This document shows positions 57,201 through 58,340 of a DNA stretch of 58,340 bases, in pieces (within the stretch, counting starts at the first letter, position 1; every line of letters begins with the position of its first letter). The DNA is from an uncultured Akkermansia sp. (GTDB lineage: Bacteria > Verrucomicrobiota > Verrucomicrobiia > Verrucomicrobiales > Akkermansiaceae): positions 1-58,340 of the forward strand of contig CANRKR010000003.1 of the NCBI GenBank assembly GCA_947631275.1, written 5' to 3'. A program made the translations under genes and the position numbers. Below the pieces are notes generated by a model. The model was not told where the DNA came from. It worked only from the letters and a program-made list of their open reading frames with translations, and made no database searches.

Positions 57201-58340
57201 TCATGGTGAGCGTGAGTCCGCCCGCCGCAATCTGTCCCTGGAAGCTGTGCTCCGTATTCGCGCTGTCGTTGATGGTGATCTTGCCGCCCACCGTGGCATT
57301 GCTGCTCGTGGTCGCAAGTCCTCCCACGGTCAGCCCATCCGTGCTGTCGCCGGTGAGGGCGTCGCTGTCCTCCAGCTTCACCACGTCGGTGTACCCTGTG
57401 CCCTTCAGCGTCTGGCTGCCGCTCTTCAACGTCAACGCCCCGCTGCCGCTCAGCTGCGCGCCCGTCAGATTGCCGCTCAGCGAAGAAGCACCGTTCACCG
57501 TCAATCCGCCGCTCAGGCTGTTGCTCTCCGCGCTCAGCACGAGCTCGCCGTTCGCATTCAGCGTCACCGCCCCGCCGTACCCGCTGAGGGCGGAGCTCAG
57601 CGTCACCTTCGCGCCCACCGTCAGACCCCCCGTCCCGCTGACAGTCCCCGCAACCGTCGTCTCCACATTGAAGGTGGCGTTGTCGTTCAGAACGAGACCC
57701 CCATGGACCGCAATGCTGTGACTTGCCTCGCCCTCTGCCGCGGAGAAGACGTACTCGCCGGGACCGTTCTCACCGCCAATGGTGAGTTTCCTGACGGCAA
57801 TGTCTCCCTTCACGTTCACGGTCAGCGTCACAGGCTCCTCCCCGGTCGCGGTGCCGAGGAATTTCACGTCCTGCGTCGCGGTGAAGTTGGCGCTTGTTCT
57901 GCTCCATTCTCCACGGTCTGTACCCGTGCCGGCGCTGTCCCACGTCATGGAGTTGTCGGAGGAGCTCGCACCCCACACGAGTTCTGCTGCGTTCGCGGTG
58001 AAGGTCAGATTGCCCGTGTCTTCATCGAAGCTCAGTATCCAGTTGTCCGCCTGTGTCCCGCTCAGACTGAACCTCAGCTTGCTGCTCAGACCGGATTGTG
58101 AACTGTAGCCCTCACCAAAGAGCGCGTAGGTCTTCGGGTCGGCTCCGCTGAGGAATCCCGTCAGAGAATCCGTGTTCAGCTCGATGTTCAGCGTGTTGCT
58201 TCCGCTCACGAGCGACGTCGCCATGCCTGCCGCCAGGGTCGGACCCGTCAGAGCCGATGAGCTTGAGCTGTACGTCAGCCCCAGCACGAGCTTGCCGGAA
58301 CCCTCCACCGCCGAGGCGTTGATGCTGCCGCCGTTCACGG
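26428..58340 (-). CDS. Giant type Va autotransporter (more than 10,636 residues; N-terminus outside window)
   Basis: One uninterrupted frame from the right edge of the window to TAG at 26430-26428; the visible GTG at 58338 is not the real start, since the frame is open beyond it. The passenger is a Gly/Thr/Ser/Asn/Asp-rich beta-solenoid with autotransporter-associated strand repeats (KKGAGALTFVQ, KAGEGTLTLGG, KKGNGTLILGD, then xGGTLxVxxG rungs of about 20 residues). Trp-rich joints (LTWDG...FTWN...W) recur near residues 122, 1699, 2545, 3901, 4443 and 8815. Residues about 7860-8490 hold VGG(S/N)Y repeats. After a helical linker (QDAQRQVESMRNR) a beta-barrel of about 286 residues ends in RISF, the terminal Phe needed for outer-membrane insertion. 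Only three Cys were seen by eye. Probably a surface adhesin or filament; ligand unknown. Confidence 0.95.
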   Translation of the reverse strand, partial: VNGGSINASAVEGSGKLVLGLTYSSSSSALTGPTLAAGMATSLVSGSNTLNIELNTDSLTGFLSGADPKTYALFGEGYSSQSGLSSKLRFSLSGTQADNWILSFDEDTGNLTFTANAAELVWGASSSDNSMTWDSAGTGTDRGEWSRTSANFTATQDVKFLGTATGEEPVTLTVNVKGDIAVRKLTIGGENGPGEYVFSAAEGEASHSIAVHGGLVLNDNATFNVETTVAGTVSGTGGLTVGAKVTLSSALSGYGGAVTLNANGELVLSAESNSLSGGLTVNGASSLSGNLTGAQLSGSGALTLKSGSQTLKGTGYTDVVKLEDSDALTGDSTDGLTVGGLATTSSNATVGGKITINDSANTEHSFQGQIAAGGLTLTMTAGNQKFTQSGTFDLTLTGGALTLAGDSTINTLSGNGELASEGTLTVGNETQITYGGKLSVKGLTLGANMAYTYATDTSASAGTLNVDGHTLTLSGTLAATDLQGASGAVVGAVDGDGTLSLDYSTASQAGSFGGTISSNLTFNGGTTYGFTVTTFSGGKLAVESGSLTVSGTVSHETDGVAVTIGDGATLTLAAGGTLASLDGYTAASDPEPPAAKSGKLAAGGTLTLGSGASTLGALEIYDTTDGDGYGGSLTLNIGSGGLTVDQGITIHEGQELTLGGEGKLTVSNKVNLTVDDESHDAHIVVEGTLTLTKEGLLDNGLTLHAGAKGALHLDLTSGDPHSLKSVLGEGTTWHGDIELSKDTWIYDYDALNATLVLTGATLKIGGDGADTYLNVQGGVKLGAKGESDAPADSTIVVANGKTATITGVASADGTARGLTLSSGGTDQAGTLKLQGILSGMDKLDAGSGTIEAGGSGSTFTLAEDFTFSGNITLETGTTVTTGESSVVNVTVANDAEESLTLNAALPTASPGDATGGLVALNVTGGKVTLGTDQTLAGLGAATATGTDSSIIAVEAAEGGNKKLTLWSDGTYQWAGSIGEKINLTVRANQEIGNFGTSGGSNGSITVEYGKTLTISGVMNASGLTIGTASQNSGKLVLSGGTSDQDVHAHKVSGEITLDTTGTIEVKQYATLEASELTGSGVLTGKGTVMYEGAEIAGDLSSDSYSGKQLSATLKGGITLKVEQGALDFTGTTDGTAEFIVGNGSTKTAALRIVSSTATTVGGDSAASGWQNLPTTYQGSTRIVGHMTLNGGHLDLSVDGQSVKYVYLPTLTFDPTNGGQVHVNSGSLILGGLNGGTNVEFETASGSGIILMGGEDKEGTSWNFSGDFVPAGDEDLLTLTFAGQDGGVGTTKTVQTLTGKVQGALTISGGELTLTGGMDGDAEKVQLTNVTSTGGTLAVGQGTIDALTGGATDGKLKVTGKVSLGTVSGFGTGEIILGDSGELTLTSSGAIEIGSLSGGKHVTEGAGTSAKVTAGTSGSATVTVLGSGAADYAGDLESGITLAVGNSSNAAQQTLSGEVKGTVKAVNGTLTLSGTYGGSTIVIGGTSGSVMGNAVLLGGSAEAAINVTNALDFSGYGTLTVGNGAHVELTSLKLGTGSATRNLSVLGSLEIAALDPVSGANLSALTLGASSGDGAALSLGSDIQLTLSSLKIDGTSALTVHAQKKDGANRGNVITLNGDVNGTASNLTLKVDWSELKTLISAGKAEAYDLFTGTGVSSLTGAKVEITGNDGNSGLVMEQWEASLNSSGQIVLTAKSETLEWNGAGDTAAFTWANDEQRIWGRGTTPQTDNNATFIDGNSVVLNGSHSGDITVTVGKDGQGVVVKGMEVKHGTYIFNGESITVNEGLTLSNGSGTTLTFTNDVTITGGVKGTQTSDVLIVGKKTDEPTATGKLTLADALTTSGDAGGGYAGSLRLDGGEIVLQGATNTGKLQLTENGGTLTLGTGVSFTAEVSDVLPSAPPPATAGALTLGQGAGTLTLSGTTTGVVTWTTGSTAGDQSTVELAVGSGNLSVGGLQGSSGKVTSTTGSLTITGNGNSTFSDEVSLSGALILGDGTTGASQTFGSTTTLAAVTVNKNSTLTLNGSTTMSGVLSGDGTLSLGTSLTLSDVENSDPTNHKMGTVTLTGSGSLSIASSATLTVADLTGATNNGQGNSVTGQGTLVLTHAASPAAGSDSAPGDFKGSISSNLTYQGTGDYTIGTFSGATLELSQQETSSVGTLTITTLSGSNTAAKVDAGTLKLGNGSTLASLNGSGGKVEIGGSLTLSGASNYSGTGVLNVGGTLTLNGVTTLSNGTIGTLTVNSTGLTIADDGSITAANLGGTGEIKVESGNGKLVLNTDTNGTFANNIAAELEYKGKADVTLSGDVTGAVQLNAGMKGNDASRGYGSLTLSKTVTNLEVTFVKGTLTLNAGGTIDKLTLRSADTPRALSLGKGSTKINEMEGSLTGLTLAQGASLDLSALASDAVPPGTSVDLGAVVVGSSDTVTDSNNYSSIKVVKATSVTNGNASISLTQLKLASLKLSEGDGNAKLWIDLSVDNTNVDDLREALSTGDGVQLFDTLGGFVTGGTDDPGWTSHIGFTGLEMEDRHYLKLDASTGNLKYMEDEGALTWDGTNADSFTWNANDISSEWSLKNGGMTSFKNTTDSVIFADKGNSQNTVSLVQGTDPETNVTAVNMTVQSGSWIFTQADSSGSSLTVTNKLTLENGTTSEFKSITATVKTLAGAGDLVVGTGGDVTIQTALVSTAAGEDGNTFTGGIELNGGGKLTLTSGSSHSGTVKIGSGGGTLALQTASVPGGFTSGGSITLTIGDADGGSVGDLTLTNGTYTLSSDTGGMSGALVLGSGATLVEGSNLTVAGVKDASDATSDTNRTLGGTITVTGNDGGNSYSGAVSGLTITVGDTQAAQQAFTATSGVSITKATLAASSTLSLASGTVTTLDMSGSGTLSATGGGAVTVTTLTGTNDVLTLIGDITIGNALATSGGSSYAGKLNVTSGTLTLTAGGKLNNLTLTGASKLVLNGDLTIDNPANFAAGSATGGGDAGSDDHLYATITGKKTSAADGGATYTTLKLGDNTPGMNDLTIYANFESVNLLFDKGVNSYKKLNLYGDFKGGSVVIDNKGVIELHGTKIGESNSRTDLGMKATKTAGSPTLAVVADNAVVYSDAISMDNSGGTFNFSGSTQQVYSNKITQSVGKLTFSGANQAIHSGTITLSGGTLTFSGANQTITGAVVSRDEDPETYGSANVAITGGELQFTGAGRTLKGNVALQGGKLWVGHGENIGKLDVTGDVTLGTANSSSNDALIHIKAGTLEASGTENSGSLTITGKLNTAENATGTLEITTVSPGDTGVSKLILVDNKGGAGDSEEETVNAALKGVTLIKQGDRTLTWLGEIGQYSNKQGQSKGSALDIQKGTLVIGDSSHNSDVTTSAFTIGHVEEGSSTTNATVEVVTTGSKNFVGGVTVNKDSKLVVKTTQGWNGNTGVVSGDGTLELNGLDRVTWSAASSEDLFTLISGDGAAIDTVELTGNTTLTITGDVAAKLKNIKNLSLETSANTLSFSADAGNGTLFGDSSGAQKDLTLSIAGGGTGDAVSVTTTGSGTAYMNRQVVLGGNATVSVAENADLVLSQYATSGTGATTSLDLGGHTLTKAGEGTLTLGGGTTDAWKVEAGSGAGIAVTGGKLVLNYQEDGTAQLGSIGLTMAQNTTLELKGTGTYTVASLSDTTSSNGAFSVTGDTGAKLKLAGSGSFTSSADVKVDLEVSAGTHTIGSLGTAASGDGVSQAAAQNLTLGANAGLTITKAATIGTLTATAGTGEKPSLTLTAGGSIAEMSGSLGALSVGGDLSLAAQKSYDFGAITLTGDVTLTLTGDSLVGGSGGDPATKITLDSVSPSASGSNTLTLKLTRAQMESIASLDTTGLQFFDGTGASSLDWTKGGSNSGSVVLDDSEADAHYKLALADGKLTYTLDEDVAVDLTWTGKTATWEQRTIGTGDEQDWTTGTDENKAYSAFYNTGKDNVTFGELTAEEGTNKSVDIDGTLTAHNMTVSATGYSFTTGTTEETGSTDSLTVTGTLTLSAEATFDGTIILSGTDLDKTGEEDGGTSKNVLAGNGKLNITGGTFTITPAVSKSESSASAGDGYTGEVSLSEGAKLVLTGGGSLGTLKVAASEQPTTDAATLEVGSGKALTLDALSGSGALTVAGSVSVAQALAADNSKTLDITVSGGTLTLTQGGTMGTLELAGDTGSEGKLAIGSAEGSPTSPTLTVEGLTGDEGNSITGKGKIAITGAGGDFGGTIGGEGADISISVAASGESANQTFGGAVTLAELELTGGTLTLDGKAEIGTFKSGTSAGSLVIGESAEVTFKAADATNASLTKLELKAQTGDDGSVTSAGKLHLEGNNNLTLSGLAGKGSIYLGVADTFGQPEDSTPGHLKLADSASIDNDTEITLMLDGSKIAKNLTAYRHANPQLVEKGTSLNLAGKTLDDYFGIDFFYESADNGSAGILAHRTFHLTDDGKLTWEIADGATEVWDNGDSSKDGNLTWQAGGTTYEWNVDDVYEAFADGRAAVFAATGSSVPPEGGMPESGYTITVDGAVNAKSLTVTSAEQYGKEPPTGTPGSAKYTFRGDGNDNDTLTVAGRMAITDGNTAVFGDQLTTTVSGALDAASGKMEITGGTLTLNGSGAGVANNLGSLTMTGGTLTLGDSAAVTLTLNALTGTKAGETAGSIDGNAGSVLALSRTDAGAGSFDGAIGVQFDYTGQTSDEGFTLNGAFTGSVLKVQSGKLILAGGTGSVQNAAVTVGTAGGSASTGSLQIGPTASTEPAVTTQFASLTLNGASTLTLNSDLTVTGSLNAGASGEGNTAIITGKKTDGQDGGDATYTKLTIGDLGENGPWTATQALHANVSNVDIVVSHKASNDHYLELSGNITGGSVKLDRYGVVHLKGTTIGGNGDGEKTDISVVAETQVLNNAQGDPSLYVDTASAAIYGNVSVQYGTLTFSGANQQIHSTTIDVNNGKLNFTGNGTSIAGKVTLNHKDGAITFGNVGNTQESYTLTGNFVHERSTVTLTENTTLKVTGDYTMGTTSSAPKLRLSSGSEIEITGALTTVADIDAQNTIISTASGTAAILRLSGNVVEGVDGRQNDTFAGQLQSIHLIKTGDREITLTGNIVSNPSPTSGTAPASVLDIQNGTVNLGVAETRSSNEISVDSLTVGTSGAESTTATVVINTTGDKTFTNGITVNGGSTLKVTTTQGWSTETNKAGNIHGDGTLVLDVGNTVQGTANDNWFLLGMLSSDAAKSLARVELASGTALKLETVGTSNANAARLARVKEFDVASGSALLLGSAGILYHTGTGFTLHLAGSGITPAEGTEQDYNHGALVGTLDEDTDIQGNVAIEADATIYQAASGNMRLRARLSFASDGLTLTKKGAGALTFVQTQFSAQTSGGDNHGGTIDVQEGTLRFNFGANNGSNQTNEDDLTGVTVKLAGGTDLHAMSQMASSYEITALEDSGFNGSGNRYVRGQEKSSTGPDYGNARLKIMLADGKTATSSAYISETNGNSTRLSIEMAGAGTQKITGAFKGADIVFSAAGTLELGSATNKVEATGGVDFGNEPLAGGTLVFANTDNSVAGEIKGSGRLQLTFSNNVAGLSAGALNGAWFFRKADGQGVGNNLDATDKLALTLTGVADSKGGEEAVYASGLTGVDSITMDVTAGITNAKIQDFEQAFTGSKVDVKKGTLRLSGDGNTADELAVGNDGVLQLEGTTSAGKITGTGELSGGKGGGEAQNETLTLTGTGSEFTGKVSQLGSQYLDLLVDTAAASDTHTFGGTGTMTFGAVSIDSGTLKFTNTNTNGVQITGNLTVGNGTDDITESDDNNPIDSTLEFRQGSVGGTMTVNSDAQLTVSGGVAVTGLATVSGAISITNGAEGADAQLTLNGGLTGDGSINGATEDGANGKLTLGGNLTEAKSFTGSIKGVDITVSGTASGQTLTNVSDGTINVEQSGSITLGGSAEGNQAKLTGATVNGTLTFDGSNNELAGGSAFTMGTNGSINLEDAGDALKVTGGMSGTNGSITGSGTLTVDATDTSGDGLSSGVSFGENLNIVKSGAGKQSFSAALGSSTTKHSGTIDVQGGELAFGGNVHQSGAVTVASGATLHFSGSSSSVVLGEVNGGDSAPEGNNYVGTVVFDGTSLTMGGTTNHSYLDKLQIKNSTAADGVTWTLAGDVTLGGLTVAAADKLTIAGSGELTLDGELDLGDNDLVVKLAEGLTVKRGSNFSYKANTTGQLVLDASDLTPPVHITEVFQGSWKGQEVGLYGNVFYYDYGTTPNAGHEDDAEYFARVDVKVGAQFWLKKSYTQTDVDEAEGTTPGEIHIAGKGYTDGDSFKANVTSGDDENKQYLSYGALRLDGGVSLTGGSLVLDEDAAVLVSGRESTGTIAAEVKGADGNETAETLTKYGDGTLNITGAVSGLGGIATADADSSSTDDGSNYGGTLSLSGSLNVGSTSFTFTTGGSGSTKSTIEVKGGLTGSAGITKAGEGTLLLDGSVTDKSLAANGKLDITGGTVQLKGASAFSEVAVGSGTNLQVDPNATAGAISGSGSIGSLTASTGTLTLNGTSGTFDFSGTIGSATDKLAKLDVNNVGQSLSGEMHLGELNVQKALTLKGNATSSTIDNLNIAQAGGQLTLGAAGTGNFSLSVGALNGTDTGSRIASGGQTVAMTITGTGGSYAGTMDGVTTFTVGNNASQTLTSGSLSHTDFVVNNNGTLTLSAASVTVDDLTVNGSLTVGATGDATLTATKLSGNGTIAAGGGGSGKVSLTLTNGGGATFDGTLANIGSITLNAGQQTFTQAYSSGAITVGQTSGDATKLVMRGLVTTTDAVQVKGAGELILNGAGENKLGNLNLSGSLTVGDGSNNTEAHKNVKLTLKSLTGTGGRIYGVGHLILSGKDVTGDPVTFGGTLESANLHLVKDGAYTQVFTGTTVKAVDTTVNNGTLQFGTEGSRNQALTLGALVVGSNTTSATVDVFSGGTKSITSMTINAGSEVVFHGEDSLNNLSTTNQALAHGEGTLVLEDVENQIVDNGTGVLYSFLNTENGDNTKLGALRLRSTTDASNKTTLVLKSVAAGTSGSMMNNVADYYVEQGSTILIWDANWLNNQTSSGEKPTLHLSGDGSGATVDNFTFSNVRPPMDAALYVFSNNVQPTTTWDIVAEADTSINVMQNLSESSDVAKFTLNGTLSGTATEGDNAGKAFTITKKGNGTLILGDGFSTVANSAGRLNVSAGKLQLAFADTAGGHSADALAKYAVQLSGGTLDVTATDAEGYTVKYLEGTSGTVSAATGAKLIIDFDGKKFDGTTDANFTSAGAELTADVAGLELLTKKGAGRQTIHGTYEGGSLLVQGGALVLDAAAEGKSFTLSGTVSVSGTGSVLTVEGPASIAGAVTVSGGSATLGTAGKTLTLAAGTASVSNGGTLTLATGDVQGNNATDKLTDKLSITVDGAGSNLAIAPEDDSFNAEERDINVQLTNGGGIDLSRVTMSGDTGTQEVHLKSITADIATAGNMSFGGSVAGGTQSVHVGTLTGSMNFTGLGAGQQLHLEEINNSANAVMTVQADAGGEVYLDHIVQTGVGTESSLTAQGEGAQDALHVHMHHGGGSSNPDAGFHKTGEGDFSLGSKLTVDRGSNLFMTYQGGLGFGEKNAMDDVLGSDEISIEQGVMLRYGEEIYGDGGAVGGGKLKLSDTLFDGFGKGGLVIYLKEIWEHSSDQLSSGFDLGIISETNSDESLAKFKNMITFPLYSGDDDKWHLSWEEDQEHGYYHLLLSVEGNIEFTAPEWDNAWGIAGLNGSPATSAMENHAWNGTGDVFNLSDSGTGFASHCLELGRYDGNGDGNPDYQMGWQNLIRLTQGVATTTGDAKDATVLGGFLINEEDQLGRGWEGSSYIEYLYDGAAENNHLHLLVGGASCTVQSDSKRAYYEGTSHIQLDVQAEAGDRQSGAEGAVDYIVGGNHVNNSTFSFIGNSYISVFKGTVLGGIVGGSTLTSGTASAEYDAFFGSTHIFIYDVLSNVVGSDGQMLKPGLSDGSAATTGADTYFAAIVGGNAWIDSVGVGTEQKEVRPKFRGNANITINLRDIQYKGVDDEKTEEDDRVPVDVAAPGSGSFDKAIVGGNYTAPKATTATEGVTRSSIFTGDTTISITAVTPERERGNVLLNTGHVFTEAINGASRREAGGNGSTEFTGNTKIAINGGYYQNAVVGGMWFAETAEGSHTMTFNGDTHIELEGGIFWRVVGGSYTLGGASGAQELTTGDTHVTIDGEGIVFSSAYGPNGNNGSQESLGILAGGDFYRSDAGDSNVREGNTNLTILRGTYNDIHIVGGDYANYTNVGEATDANGTPSAKTGNVNLTIGWDATEEGAEKNGQIDITGVVVGGSYLTDEGKGGNMEVGNVTLTIHGGRIAKETAFGHVHNELAVLGGSMLADQTQGGGHAMTVGETTITIDGAATITGHVVGGSYVSDHEEAGAEDEHETNSLTSGNITLNLNGGSITGSVIGGHYSEVTTHSDILAVGDIAISVDGASIDGDIIGGNWRATSVGRTGDNTNDKGAISLALTSGELTGSVYAAGWHENIMTGTPDEAHPALNSQTQKTGVTLGQGFKFTGEGEHTLSGGYRKAEYGTRRDTSRVQQASLVIDGERNDLGNVTLQDFNEITNEGDVTAKALVLSHDVQELGTFTKKGAGVLAVGSVSGARVAGSERLFDGVLDIRGGRIEVSGAMTLGGGLQFDLTGNTNGRTEETAYLRALGGLDFSGRFGEYGEDKISLWLGDDLTSLEAGDYYLVTGITTAEFKTDNVGNYFDLTGKRAITLNAGTDDETTVEKSVKDVLKEWTDAHADDENDYEARLVRKGDSLVLSLSTTTPDMWVWQGDEGEGGGNMNWSNNDTSASDNWKHDEADKGTVGQAPDVYFKGSGQGEVTVNDKVTPGNVHVEGDYTFTGEGSIHLQGNQTTGEGGGTLYVEDGRVELQTENNSIPKVELQGGSLVLASDSAVGTDTDVSMQGGALAIEERHTENTGDGTLYMQERKNDLLNEQVQLGTNTALQLQVGKTYAQFVQHLENRGQSVAQEGYENPTDKDPTKGITVGGEAAAPGAKPAGPGRVNALTGALHYGVDKTGRFGLTVEWQETAQDAQYAGAVNVREGNLTYRMNGGNAKLAGDIRVGEGATLSLQTTGGALEMTTAFRDGDPMDAEIAQALGEEFDARRRVEIGAEGDGGRYTVSADNSGFTGVIALVGDGAADAVQLVNASAVSGAAIDLELAGRAMVFGGAEQGTEVAVRSLDVSGVNLVGGYTRGAENANKQVTITAAEGLTGDGVLANAWGQKTGQKLDFAHTYEGSMTQFRGTIVAGLATDGGAARIASYAATPPAANDAPTDSTSSWTLNLTDVNEKGAVTYDFNLAGTGTITLRTSDDAVLRGRIGDATLGETLSFVSAADDGAHTITLQGANTAARLDTGDDAFVLDGAQATWGGGSLSGAGEFRLKKGDLLGAMQKANGSSVRLVVEATGTVNAGGTKGDQFDDITVYGSAKVAKEGDAGATTKLGRLKGVGGDLNVGVGEGKTTMRLVFDDRSITNAAPAEGTDALVEFTDGGQGHKLTVQQSADGKSGFVLDFTNKALLDILEAHQATDAETWLHVTNGELTFAGVAAGADPNLRLFTSAEGNAELLTSLGFNFKGVTGGSIALSGTSKDVYLVLGKDREEAGQHSSVSTGAGDEYFQRLQDAKAVVVDEDTTFTLNFAEGGSTEADLHNLVGLEGAVLNVTDSRKTKTDAEGRPVDVTVNLVNTAQKEVDDTGFGQGQITDEENHTVNADKGDGFDVRGVDTIFEGTIKSDADGVNFSKSGKGRLTLGSETKAGGIRVKGDLTIADGAITVQGGSNNALGSLVFGYGKDQGAEDQGITFTNGTKTTLGGISETTVTDDKGATTTYGGDIRIEKESQLAVDSHQATDADGNPANVVELKDTRITGDKTGTLEVTGSEANGASTEFTMDGGKSGLKDVNLKVSGGASAELLHGATAELDGNSITVKDSGSELLIDEDSAVSGKGDVTVSNGGKMELRGSLGTEAEALEGSILLQGRDSTLLAGRDSTLNVTGKAEVGLEATLKLGGDGDSSYLALGGLTGAGTLLGDGSPTLHITGTEEGSFTGKLDGQGTLDVQADAHMRLQDTSGGEHWSVTVQEDGRLTLDPDQRDVTLERVTLYAGSELALGYHADGGSLDTELVVKGVGPGGEKSRLIVELNDTPEGDRIELGKLRMASETGNDLEVAFSGLGASHFDGKLQQNENGSWFIGLKESAVNKWLTSGMHKNVQAGANLMWDVDSGKTRAGRYVRNEGQGGDLYKLAFAISEHYNPSFYTALGMVPQIENIERTYAAVAGSSVATLGSGALQDAQRQVESMRNRAMMGGDASANADPGSFRVHAWVNADSGYHKVDADGWAPGYTLNGWGGTLGASVELSARSTAGLALSAMYNDLKTDSADNGKGDMDFTYLSGFYHTQHGAWSHTIVGTVGTADVSLNRTVAYAAGAACQTHGDTDGFSAALLYEVAYTKMLNEAGTRAIQPLFNVQFRHAKISGYDETGSDAGLHVDDVTASVLTFGAGARFQTALHENVFGRTSVFEARALVKVDAGDSAGTATSSLLHGDLSQEVESADPGPVGLELGAGFTLPVGSRGGTFFIDASVELRSGYTNMNASAGYRISF
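32880..34765 (-). repeat. VGG(S/N)Y repeat block within the giant protein
   Basis: About fourteen copies of [VIL]-[VIA]-[VIL]-G-G-[SNDH]-[YWFHM], as in LLVGGA, DYIVGGNH, GGIVGGST, AAIVGGNA, KAIVGGNY, NAVVGGMW, RVVGGSY, GILAGGDF, IHIVGGDY, VVVGGSY, LAVLGGSM, GHVVGGSY, GSVIGGHY and GDIIGGNW, plus two decayed copies (TEAINGAS, GSVYAAGW). Spacing is 29-87 residues. Most copies are preceded by G[ND][TVI]x[IL]x[IL]xGGxI. This differs from the strand repeats on both sides and contains more aromatic and charged residues, so it is probably a separately folded part of the passenger. Confidence 0.85.
36142..36165 (-). repeat. 12-base in-frame tandem duplication
   Basis: CAGCTTATCAGT occurs twice in tandem (36142-36153, 36154-36165), encoding TDKLTDKL. 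It looks like a recent replication-slippage event that kept the frame. Confidence 0.85.
37090..37725 (-). repeat. Paralogous passenger module C (partial)
   Basis: From LHLVKDGAYTQVFTGT through GTLQFG, LGALVVGSNTTSATVDV, SMTINAGSEVVFHG, HGEGTLVLEDVENQ to TILIWDANW and TLHLSGDGSG this stretch aligns segment by segment with the second halves of modules A and B. It is a diverged third copy. Confidence 0.6.
42510..44090 (-). repeat. Paralogous passenger module B
   Basis: About 525 residues with ordered matches to module A: ITGKKTDGQDGGDATYTKL, GSVKLDRYGVVHLKGTTIG, GTLTFSGANQQIHS, LIKTGDREITLTGNI, VLDIQNGTVNLG, KTFTNGITVNGGSTLKV, TTTQGWSTETNKAG and GDGTLVLDVGN. The DNA has diverged too much to be a recent copy. 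Confidence 0.75.
47860..49530 (-). repeat. Paralogous passenger module A
   Basis: About 555 residues matching module B in order: ITGKKTSAADGGATYTTL, GSVVIDNKGVIELHGTKIG, GTLTFSGANQTITG, LIKQGDRTLTWLGEI, ALDIQKGTLVIG, KNFVGGVTVNKDSKLVV, TTQGWNGNTG and GDGTLELNGLD. Together with module B it shows that long segments of the passenger arose by internal duplication. Confidence 0.75.
48878..49024 (-). repeat. Three 63-base tandem repeats (21-residue rungs) in module A
   Basis: The units start at 48878, 48941 and 49004, exactly 63 bases apart. The first two share an identical 20-base core, TTGCCCCGGAGAAGGTGAGC, and the third is diverged. They encode successive rungs TFSGANQ, TFSGANQ and NFSGSTQ of the solenoid, showing growth one rung at a time. 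Confidence 0.8.

Noticed and set aside
46438..58101. Other long plus-strand frames (46438-48609, 52033-54516, 54676-58101)
   Set aside because: Same explanation: codon-aligned antisense shadows of the repetitive giant gene, with no recognisable protein features.

Overview
Organism. GC-rich, gene-dense Gram-negative DNA. The mixture of ordinary housekeeping genes with an enormous type Va autotransporter built from autotransporter-associated beta-strand repeats, plus a nickel-pincer cofactor (lar) operon and an ISAs1-type transposase, fits a member of Verrucomicrobiota, perhaps a gut or animal-associated Opitutales/Akkermansia-like lineage. This is inference from gene content; no rRNA or other phylogenetic marker was aligned.

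Layout, left to right. (1) 1-566: the right end of an ISAs1-family insertion sequence. (2) 616-2376: malQ with its own promoter. (3) 2386-10183, minus strand: a tight five-gene operon hom-lysC-TPR-TPR-murJ running from one strong promoter. (4) 10310-11773, minus: rnc, a 430-base gap with a strong hairpin, and a small AP2-like protein gene. (5) 11830-16348, minus: an operon of a secreted DUF362 protein, larB, larC, larE and a UreH-like nickel transporter, i.e. the full nickel-pincer nucleotide cofactor pathway without larA. (6) 16424-19080, minus: recJ overlapping a membrane protein with an HELTH zinc motif. (7) 19187-20893, plus: an ankyrin membrane protein and tpiA. (8) 20933-24869, minus: a degenerate E2-like protein, nagA and htpG. 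(9) 24997-25914, plus: psd. (10) 25924-26238, minus: a SmtB-type metal sensor. (11) 26428-58340, minus: a single reading frame of more than 10,636 codons, 55% of the window, still open at the right edge. It encodes a giant autotransporter: a beta-solenoid passenger of strand repeats, a distinct block of about fourteen 'VGG(S/N)Y' repeats, three paralogous internal modules, and a C-terminal 12-strand-type barrel ending in Phe.

Common theme. Several genes (malQ, hom, rnc, the AP2-like gene, recJ, the ankyrin gene, psd) have a good -10 box only 6-10 bases before the start codon, predicting leaderless or near-leaderless mRNAs, and genes inside operons lack Shine-Dalgarno sequences. This pattern was used to choose several start codons.

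Most interesting parts: the giant autotransporter and its VGG-repeat domain; the probable leaderless/SD-independent initiation; and the larA-less lar operon led by a secreted DUF362 protein.
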